NCBI RefSeq assembly: GCF_025917685.1
Contig: NZ_CP089518.1
Coordinates: 4,217,001-4,281,000, forward strand
Source of the DNA: Bacillus cereus
GTDB lineage: Bacteria; Bacillota; Bacilli; Bacillales; Bacillaceae_G
Length of the DNA stretch: 64,000 bases
Reading direction: 5' to 3'
The position numbers and the translations under genes were made by a program. Below are positions 58,663 to 64,000 of the stretch, in pieces (the stretch's first letter is position 1; every line of letters starts with the position of its first letter). A model generated the notes under the pieces. That model worked only from the letters and a program-made list of their open reading frames with translations. It was not told where the DNA came from and did no database searches.

Positions 58663-58694
58663 AGAAAAAACCCCTGATTTCTCAGGAGTTCTCT
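58663..58694 (-). terminator. Terminator after murI
   Basis: AACCCCTGA / TCAGGAGTT stem (58668-58689) with TTTC loop, followed on the minus strand by TTTTTTC. Confidence 0.8.
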
Positions 58695-58709
58695 TATATG
58701 AATCTACTA

Positions 58710-59513
58710 TTATTCTGTTTCTAAATTAATATGCTTCACATTTTCAATCGGCTGACCAAACCACTTTGATGCAATTTCTTTAAACAGACCTATTTTACCA
58801 GTCGTTAAGAAGAGGTGATCACTTTGTTCTTCTCCCTCGTTTAACATCTTACTATGGTATAAAATCGTACTTACCTCACGAGCTGTTTCATCACCCGAAC
58901 TAATTAATTGCACTTGATCTCCCATTACCTTTTTTATAACAGGACCTAAAATCGGATAATGTGTACACCCTAAAATAAGTGTATCAATGTCTGTACTTTT
59001 CAACGGTTGCAATGTTGCTCTTACAACCTCATACGCCATTTCGCTTTCGAAATTCCCACTCTCTACAAGCTCAACGAAAGGTGGGCACGCTAAACTTTCT
59101 ACCATAACACGGTTATTAATAGATTTTAGCGCCTCTTCATAGGCACCACTTTTTACTGTTCCAATCGTCCCAATAATCCCAACATGATACGTATTTGTCA
59201 CTTTTAAAGCTGTACGTGATCCTGGATGAATAACTCCAACTACTGGAATTGGCAACTGTTTCTGCATTTCTTCCAACACAACCGCAGTTGCTGTATTACA
59301 CGCAATCACTAACATTTTGATATTTAAATCTAATAAATGCTCCGTCATTTCCCACGTAAATTGACGCACTTCTTCACGAGAACGCGGACCATAAGGGCAA
59401 CGTGCTGTATCCCCTAAATATATAATACGCTCTTTCGGCAACTGACGAATTAATTCCTTCGCTACTGTTAAACCGCCAACTCCTGAATCGATTACACCGA
59501 TCGCTCTATTCAA
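58710..59513 (-). CDS. murI: Glutamate racemase
   Basis: Provides D-glutamate for peptidoglycan and, in some strains, poly-gamma-glutamate. Catalytic cysteines in VIACNTATA (about residue 74) and [11 protein letters not shown] (about 185), with N-terminal [12 protein letters not shown]. Start placed at a TTG (giving MNRAIGVID) with GGGTGA upstream; an in-frame ATG seven codons earlier (59534) is the alternative. The sequence fits the RacE2 type of the cereus group. 267 residues. Confidence 0.94.
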   Translation of the reverse strand: MNRAIGVIDSGVGGLTVAKELIRQLPKERIIYLGDTARCPYGPRSREEVRQFTWEMTEHLLDLNIKMLVIACNTATAVVLEEMQKQLPIPVVGVIHPGSRTALKVTNTYHVGIIGTIGTVKSGAYEEALKSINNRVMVESLACPPFVELVESGNFESEMAYEVVRATLQPLKSTDIDTLILGCTHYPILGPVIKKVMGDQVQLISSGDETAREVSTILYHSKMLNEGEEQSDHLFLTTGKIGLFKEIASKWFGQPIENVKHINLETE

Positions 59514-59802
59514 CTTAATCACCCGTTTTCTCATTCATCATCTTATTTTATGTTTATCATTATATTTTACGCACTTTAAGTTCGCTCACTTAAAATGCTC
59601 CTGTATGAAATTTTTTTATCTGTATCTGCATAGACTAGGACCTTTTTTATTTTGCTCCTTTTTTTCATAATTTGCAAGACAGAAAAATAAACGATCCTCT
59701 ATATGAAAATTGGTTTCTTCTATATAAAATACGTATTCATTACGACACTTTTCTCTGAACAGAAGACATTCCTATTAATAAGAAGAAATGAGCAGAAAGT
59801 AA

Positions 59803-59923
59803 ACTCCCCACCACTCAGTATCTCTTACAAGCTTACTTGAAGTGGGGACTTCTCGGTTCATCGTTACTTTTGATAGTTAACGAATTTGTCTTAGGACAGC
59901 CGAGCTAACTCCCTTGTTCCAAA
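59803..59923 (-). ncRNA. Structured RNA-like element, possibly an IS200/IS605 (TnpB) 3'-end remnant
   Basis: Helices seen: TCCCCAC (59805-59811) / GTGGGGA (59842-59848); CTCGG (59852-59856) / CCGAG (59900-59904) enclosing two hairpins, TCGTTA (59861-59866) / TAACGA (59878-59883) and TGTC (59887-59890) / GACA (59895-59898); and CCTT / AAGG (59912-59925). A closed junction with flanking hairpins implies selection for RNA structure. The minus-strand order, ending in CCGAGAAGTCCCCACTTC, reminds me of the RNA-guide region at TnpB element 3' ends. The strand and identity are uncertain. Confidence 0.4.
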
Positions 59924-59978
59924 GGTTATTTCTTACCATTTATATCAATTTATTTCAATTTCAATCTAGGCTATACAT

Positions 59979-60017
59979 AAAAGTACCCACTACCTTTGTT
60001 AGTAGCGGGTACTTTTT
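59979..60017 (-). terminator. Terminator after DJ-1/PfpI gene
   Basis: AAAGTACCCACTAC (59980-59993) / GTAGCGGGTACTTT (60002-60015), one mismatch, overlapping the gene end. Confidence 0.8.
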
Positions 60018-60680
60018 CTATAATTTATTTACAGCTCTTTTTATAGCCTTACCTATTTCTATACTAGACTGCGGATTTTGCCCTGTAATTAAATGCCCAT
60101 CTACTACTACATGTGGCGTGAAATTTGGAGCAACATAAAACAAAGCCCCTTCTTCTTTCAATTTACTTTCTAATAAAAACGGCACTCTCTTTTCTAAATG
60201 TACAGCTTTTTCTTCATCGTTTGTATAACCTGTTATACGCTTACCGGCAACAAAAAACGAGCCATCTTTATTTTTCACACCGACCAAAGAACTTACTCCG
60301 TGACAAACAGCCGCTACAATCCGGTTATTGTTGTACATGTTCTCAATCAAATTCGCTACATATGGATTACCAGGAAAATCCACAATAGCCCCGTGTCCAC
60401 CACCAAATAAAACTGCATCATAATCTAAAAAGTGAACAGTAGATATTGGTTTTGTATTTTGCAACAAAGAAGCGACATGCTTAAATTCACGAGGTATACC
60501 ATTTGGAATTGATACTCTATCAATAGGCACCCTTCCACCTTCTATAGATACAAGATCAACATCGAACTTAGCCTTTTTAAATAAATTATACGGAGCTGCG
60601 AGTTCTTCAAGCCATAAACCAGTCGGGTGTCCATTCATATCATGAGCGCTTGTTGAAACTAATAATACTCTTTTCAACAC
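60018..60680 (-). CDS. DJ-1/PfpI family protein (class I glutamine amidotransferase-like)
   Basis: 220 residues with the nucleophile-elbow cysteine in IVAAVCHGVSSLVGV (about residue 116) and a glutamate in the preceding strand region AVLFGGGHGAIVDFPG. The size and the late segment TPHVVVDGHLITGQNP are like Hsp31/YDR533C-type members, which act as glyoxalases, deglycases or chaperones. The N-terminus KRVLLVSTSAHDMNGHPTG LWLEEL is typical. Stand-alone gene; the substrate cannot be assigned. Confidence 0.85.
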   Translation of the reverse strand: MLKRVLLVSTSAHDMNGHPTGLWLEELAAPYNLFKKAKFDVDLVSIEGGRVPIDRVSIPNGIPREFKHVASLLQNTKPISTVHFLDYDAVLFGGGHGAIVDFPGNPYVANLIENMYNNNRIVAAVCHGVSSLVGVKNKDGSFFVAGKRITGYTNDEEKAVHLEKRVPFLLESKLKEEGALFYVAPNFTPHVVVDGHLITGQNPQSSIEIGKAIKRAVNKL

Positions 60681-60752
60681 ATCCCCTCCTTACTACCTAT
60701 TTATGTATGAAACATTCTTATCATTCATATAGCACGTGAAACAGACAGAAAA

Positions 60753-60783
60753 ATAGCCGACTCTTCATATAAAAGTCGGCTGC
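60753..60783 (-). terminator. Terminator after gerE
   Basis: AGCCGACT (60755-60762) / AGTCGGCT (60774-60781), perfect 8 bp, with A/T flanks. Confidence 0.75.
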
Positions 60784-60787
60784 TTTC

Positions 60788-61012
60788 TTATAGTTCGAGT
60801 TCTCCCATACGAAGAAGCTCTACAACTGCTTGTGAACGTCCTTTAACCCCTAGCTTTTGCATTGCGTTTGAAATGTGATTGCGTACTGTTTTTTCACTTA
60901 TAAAAAGTTCACCTGCAATTTCCTTCGTCGTTTTATCTTGAACGAGTAATTCAAATACTTCTCTTTCTCTCTTTGTGAGTAACGGTTTAGATTGATACGC
61001 TTTTTCCTTCAA
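60788..61012 (-). CDS. gerE: Spore coat transcription regulator GerE
   Basis: 74-residue stand-alone LuxR-type HTH protein, the last regulator of the mother-cell cascade. It modulates sigmaK-dependent coat genes. The HTH spans residues about 12-70 ([41 protein letters not shown]). Length and sequence match GerE closely. A sigmaK-like promoter lies upstream. Confidence 0.97.
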   Translation of the reverse strand: MKEKAYQSKPLLTKREREVFELLVQDKTTKEIAGELFISEKTVRNHISNAMQKLGVKGRSQAVVELLRMGELEL

Positions 61013-61079
61013 CTGGTATAACCCTCCTTGCTTAAGCCAGAGCTGTATATGTGTAAGTTGGGTGTTTATTTAGTCAAGA

Positions 61080-61107
61080 TATTGTATGAACGAAATGTGC
61101 AGGTGGT
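61080..61107 (-). promoter_or_regulatory. Candidate sigmaK promoter of gerE
   Basis: CATACAATA (61088-61080) matches the sigmaK -10 consensus CATANNNTA, with AC at 61107-61106 as the -35 element, 17 bp upstream. gerE is sigmaK-dependent in B. subtilis. Predicted leader about 60 bases. Confidence 0.55.
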
Positions 61108-61177
61108 GAATGAAAATGGGCTTTATTTCTTATGTTATTTTAGACTTTTATACAGTGCATACACTCGATTTATCCAC

Positions 61178-62464
61178 TTACTTTCCAGTACGCCATATTT
61201 GTTCTAGCAATATACTTACAACAGTACCTACAAACAAACCATTACCGAATACATATTGCATAACAGAAGGCAATGATTGAAGTGCTCCAGACGGTAAAAA
61301 CATAACGCCGCAGCCAAACAATACCGCGACTCCTAAGATCGTTACATTCCGTTCGCTAAGTGGCACTTGTTTTATATTATGAAATCCAATTCCAATGAGT
61401 TGCACGAACGAAGCCATTAAAACCGCAGATGCGACCGCGGATGGCAGAGAGGCTAAATAACGAATAATACTTGGAAATAGCGACATAACGACTAATAGTA
61501 CACAGGCCAATAAGAATGAACGCATATACTTTTGATTTGTTAAACGTATGAAACCTGCCGTTGCCGGTAATGGAACGACACCTACTGTTGAAAATAAAGA
61601 AGAAATCATATGCGAAATCCCTCCAACCCACGTACCGTTTCTCAACTGTTTTTGTTCAATAGTCGCTTTATGAATGGTAGCTTGATTAATTGCTATAATA
61701 GCTGCCACTGTATTTGAAACTAAAATACATACCATAACGAAACTTGATACAGCCATACCTGTATTCCATTTTGGAAGTCCCCAAGCAAATATATGTGGAA
61801 ATTGTACAAAATGAGTTACTTGAGACGGAATCGTCACTTTCCCTACGATCAGAAAAATAATCCAACCGCTAATCAATCCTATTAAAACCGCATAACTTTT
61901 AACAAAACCTTTTCCAAAATTCGAAAGTATGACTACGAACAAAAATATGCCAAAAGCGATCAATGCTGTAAATCCATCAATTTGAGAAACAGTAGCTGTA
62001 ATTCCTAACATTCCTTTTAAAAATACACCACTTAATTGCAAACATAATAGAAGCAAGAACGTCCCTGTAACGAGCGGTGTAAATAAAAATAAAATGCGCC
62101 CTATAAAACCCGTTACCCCTAATCCTATTAAAATAACTCCGGAAATCATCATCCCTAATTCTAATATTTGCAACGTACTATGTAGTTGATCCTGCCCGAC
62201 AGTTGCATAAGCAAGTACGGTAAATACACCAACCCAAGATCCAGCTGGCCCATCCGCAATTGGTAATCTATGCCCAATCCATCCTTGTAAAAAAGAAGAT
62301 ATACCCACTACAAAAAACGTACGCTGCATTAAATAAAATACTTCTTCCGTCGTAAGATGAAATAATCCGCCAACGACAATTGGTAGTGCGATCGAATTCG
62401 CTAATAAAAAAATAAACCATTGCAAGGTTCCCATAATATGATTTTGGTTATGTTGATTGTCCAA
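61178..62464 (-). CDS. Xanthine/uracil permease (NCS2 family)
   Basis: 428-residue nucleobase transporter of the NCS2/UraA fold, about 12-14 TM segments. N-terminal TM signature FIFLLANSIALPIVVGG, glycine-rich GPAGSWVGVFTVLAYA (about residue 75) and late SLFSTVGVVPLPATAGFI. Start placed at a TTG with GGAAGGG nine bases upstream; in-frame ATGs at 62482 and 62473 are less well placed. It differs from PbuX/PbuG enough that the substrate (uracil or xanthine) is open. Confidence 0.82.
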   Translation of the reverse strand: MDNQHNQNHIMGTLQWFIFLLANSIALPIVVGGLFHLTTEEVFYLMQRTFFVVGISSFLQGWIGHRLPIADGPAGSWVGVFTVLAYATVGQDQLHSTLQILELGMMISGVILIGLGVTGFIGRILFLFTPLVTGTFLLLLCLQLSGVFLKGMLGITATVSQIDGFTALIAFGIFLFVVILSNFGKGFVKSYAVLIGLISGWIIFLIVGKVTIPSQVTHFVQFPHIFAWGLPKWNTGMAVSSFVMVCILVSNTVAAIIAINQATIHKATIEQKQLRNGTWVGGISHMISSLFSTVGVVPLPATAGFIRLTNQKYMRSFLLACVLLVVMSLFPSIIRYLASLPSAVASAVLMASFVQLIGIGFHNIKQVPLSERNVTILGVAVLFGCGVMFLPSGALQSLPSVMQYVFGNGLFVGTVVSILLEQIWRTGK

Positions 62465-62512
62465 ATTTTTCATCCCTTCCATACATTGCGTACAAAAATA
62501 CGCTTAATACTA

Positions 62513-63412
62513 TTACGTAGCTTTTCGAAACAACTCTTTTTCTCCCCTCGATTTCTTCCCATATCCAAACGTTGCGATGTAAACTCCACAAACGATAAAA
62601 ATAGCTCCAATTATTTGAATGGATGTTACACTTTTCTGCAATATAATATATCCAACTACCATCGTAACGAATGGTTCTAAATTTAAAAACATAGCCGCAG
62701 TCGACGCCTTCGTTTTTCTCAATTGATTATTCCAAACAAGCGTACAAATTCCATGCATAAGTATTGCTGTCACAATTAGAAGCGACCAACTCTCTATAGA
62801 GTATTTCAACGTTATGTGAGAAAAGGTAAAAGCAAGAAACGGTAGCATAATTAAAAAACCAAAAATTGAAGAAAAGAATGTAATAAAAAACATATCATCT
62901 CTGTTCCCCAATTTCCGAATTAAAACGATAGATAAAGAAAAAGATAGCATCGTTATAAAAATCCATATTAACCCTTCTGAAAAGACGAACCTCTGCCCAA
63001 CACCAATTACAAAAAACACTCCAAAAGTAGCAATCCCTCCTCCTATTACTAACTTAGCTGTTAACGGTTCGTTTAAAATAAATACCGCTAGAATAGAAGT
63101 CATGACAGGAGTAAGCGCTAATATTAGCGCAGCTGTTGTTGGGTCTGCTGTTTGTAACCCTTCATAAAAAGACCATTGATTAATCGCGACACCTATGATC
63201 CCAATTAATAATACACTTTTCATTTCATTCTTTTCTATATATAAGTCTTTCTTACACATAATAGCGTACGCTAGAAAAAACAAATTAATAAATAGTAAGC
63301 GAAGTGTCGTTAACAACACCGGATGAAATGTATTTACTAAAATCGCACCAAATATAAAATTACTCCCCCAAACTACTACACATATAAACAGTAATATATA
63401 TGTACGTGTCAC
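62513..63412 (-). CDS. EamA/DMT superfamily transporter
   Basis: 299-residue membrane protein with ten TM segments in two EamA repeats. First repeat residues about 1-133 (VVWGSNFIFGAILVNTFHP, ADPTTAALILALTPVMTSILAVF), second repeat about 145-287 (MFLNLEPFVTMVVGYIIL). The family exports metabolites or amino acids; the substrate is unknown. It lies 31-49 bases upstream of the permease gene on the same strand, with AGGGGAATAGGTGACACGT preceding its start. Confidence 0.87.
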   Translation of the reverse strand: MTRTYILLFICVVVWGSNFIFGAILVNTFHPVLLTTLRLLFINLFFLAYAIMCKKDLYIEKNEMKSVLLIGIIGVAINQWSFYEGLQTADPTTAALILALTPVMTSILAVFILNEPLTAKLVIGGGIATFGVFFVIGVGQRFVFSEGLIWIFITMLSFSLSIVLIRKLGNRDDMFFITFFSSIFGFLIMLPFLAFTFSHITLKYSIESWSLLIVTAILMHGICTLVWNNQLRKTKASTAAMFLNLEPFVTMVVGYIILQKSVTSIQIIGAIFIVCGVYIATFGYGKKSRGEKELFRKAT

Positions 63413-63440
63413 CTATTCCCCTCCTTTTCTCGTAAAAAAG

Positions 63441-63474
63441 AAGGATTCCTATTCTTTCATTAGGAACCCTTGAA
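63441..63474 (-). terminator. Terminator after the amidohydrolase gene
   Basis: AAGGATTCCTA (63441-63451) / TAGGAACCCTT (63461-63471), one mismatch, with T-rich sequence following on the minus strand. Confidence 0.75.
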
Positions 63475-63505
63475 AATATATATATAAATTAGGGAGATAC
63501 GTAAA

Positions 63506-64000
63506 TTAAATCAATACACCTTGAACATTTTGCAAGGAACCTGCTACTATTTTCCCATTTTTCATTACGGCTGGTCGCTTTGCTCGTCTAGCAATCGCTT
63601 CTGCTGAACAAGTAGCTTGTAAGAAGACGAAATCAGCTTTATCTCCTACTTTAGGCCAAACTTGATTTCCTTCTTGATCCAATGGCGTTTTTCCATCTGT
63701 AATATACGCTAAAGAAGAAGATAAAGACTTCTCATCAATCCAGCGATACTTTTCTGCTAAACGCCCTACTCTTTCAAAAATATCAGCATTTCCAAATGGT
63801 CCCCATGAATCAAACATACTATCGCAACCTAAAGAAACGGAAACGCTTTTTTCTGTAAGCAATGGTACTGGCGGCATATTTCTGTTAATTGGTACTGTCG
63901 TAATAATAGACATTCCTCTTTCAGCTAATAAGTCTGCCATATCTGCCCCTTCTTCTTTAGATACGTCTCCTAGGCTAAACGCATGACTGACCGCAACACG
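63506..64000 (-). CDS. Amidohydrolase (cytosine deaminase-like), 5' end outside window
   Basis: The C-terminal 164 codons of an amidohydrolase. The open frame continues to the window edge (VAVSHAFSLGD...), so it is partial. Family features: the histidine in SHAFSLGD (metal ligand in cytosine deaminases), the aspartate in SLGCDSMFDSWGPFG, and the C-terminal composite-domain strand GDKADFVFLQATCSAEAI. This places it with the CodA-like/metallo-dependent deaminases. Its neighbour two genes downstream is a nucleobase permease, which fits pyrimidine salvage. Confidence 0.8.
   Translation of the reverse strand, partial: RVAVSHAFSLGDVSKEEGADMADLLAERGMSIITTVPINRNMPPVPLLTEKSVSVSLGCDSMFDSWGPFGNADIFERVGRLAEKYRWIDEKSLSSSLAYITDGKTPLDQEGNQVWPKVGDKADFVFLQATCSAEAIARRAKRPAVMKNGKIVAGSLQNVQGVLI

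Larger units (their letters stand above)
59514..60017. other. Intergenic region between murI and DJ-1 gene
   Basis: 504 bp without a gene. 59514-59800: AT-rich, with one small inverted repeat TTTAAG / CTTAAA near 59576-59597, otherwise nothing. 59803-59923: multi-helix RNA-like element. 59924-59978: nothing seen. 59979-60015: terminator of the next gene. Confidence 0.6.

Overview
The window is an AT-rich chromosomal segment of a Bacillus cereus group member (B. cereus, thuringiensis or anthracis type). Gene order and protein sequences support this: the run safA-nadA-nadC-nadB / nifS-nadR, pheA, obg-spo0B-rpmA-prp-rplU, spoIVFB-spoIVFA, minD-minC-mreD-mreC-mreB, radC, maf, spoIIB, folC, valS, ysxE, spoVID, hemL-hemB-hemD-hemC-hemX-hemA, ysxC-lonA-lonB-clpX-tig-ysoA, ysnB-rdgB-rph-gerM-murI-gerE is the Bacillus core backbone. 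Spore genes are scattered throughout (safA, spo0B, spoIVFA/FB, spoIIB, spoVID, ysxE, lonB, gerM, gerE). Nearly everything lies on the minus strand. The plus-strand genes are nifS-nadR, a MOSC gene, ohrR-ohr and a small toxin/immunity remnant.

Region by region. 1-6.9 kb: spore-coat SafA, cut by the window edge, then de novo NAD synthesis. nadBCA diverges from nifS-nadR across overlapping promoters that contain a palindrome, a likely NadR operator. 6.9-9 kb: MOSC protein, acetyltransferase, prephenate dehydratase. 9-15.6 kb: a BceRS-BceAB-like antimicrobial-peptide sensing and detoxification module, with two permeases for one ATPase. It sits between pheA and obg, where B. subtilis has pheB. 15.7-15.85 kb: a multi-hairpin intergenic repeat. 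15.9-26 kb: Obg, Spo0B, ribosomal proteins L27/L21 with the L27-processing protease Prp and an L21 leader, RNase G, the SpoIVF pro-sigmaK processing pair, and the Min and Mre division/shape genes. 26-33.2 kb: RadC, Maf, SpoIIB, FolC, and ValS behind a T-box. 33.3-41.9 kb: YsxE/SpoVID and the heme operon, with a perfect PerR box upstream of hemA. 42-43 kb: OhrR-Ohr with a perfect 20-bp palindrome just downstream of a strong promoter. 43-52 kb: protein quality control (YsxC, LonA, LonB, ClpX, trigger factor) and YsoA.

52-55.5 kb is the accessory part. It holds a small membrane protein, an unlisted 34-residue hydrophobic peptide gene behind a response-regulator-like box, and a lipoprotein with a frameshifted 3' end. 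It then has a 1.67-kb islet between two 80-bp direct repeats made of the 3' end of tRNA-Arg plus its terminator. The islet contains a phage-like gene fragment, a small phage-like ORF, a toxin-like C-terminal fragment with a one-base frameshift, and an intact putative immunity protein. tRNA-Arg(TCT) and tRNA-Gly(TCC) follow.

55.5-64 kb: YsnB, RdgB, RNase PH, GerM and glutamate racemase; an unexplained RNA-like multi-helix element at 59.80-59.92 kb that resembles the 3' end of an IS200/IS605-TnpB element; then a DJ-1/PfpI protein, GerE, a xanthine/uracil permease, an EamA transporter and a partial amidohydrolase.

All assignments come from reading the sequence and from recall of families. No database search was run.
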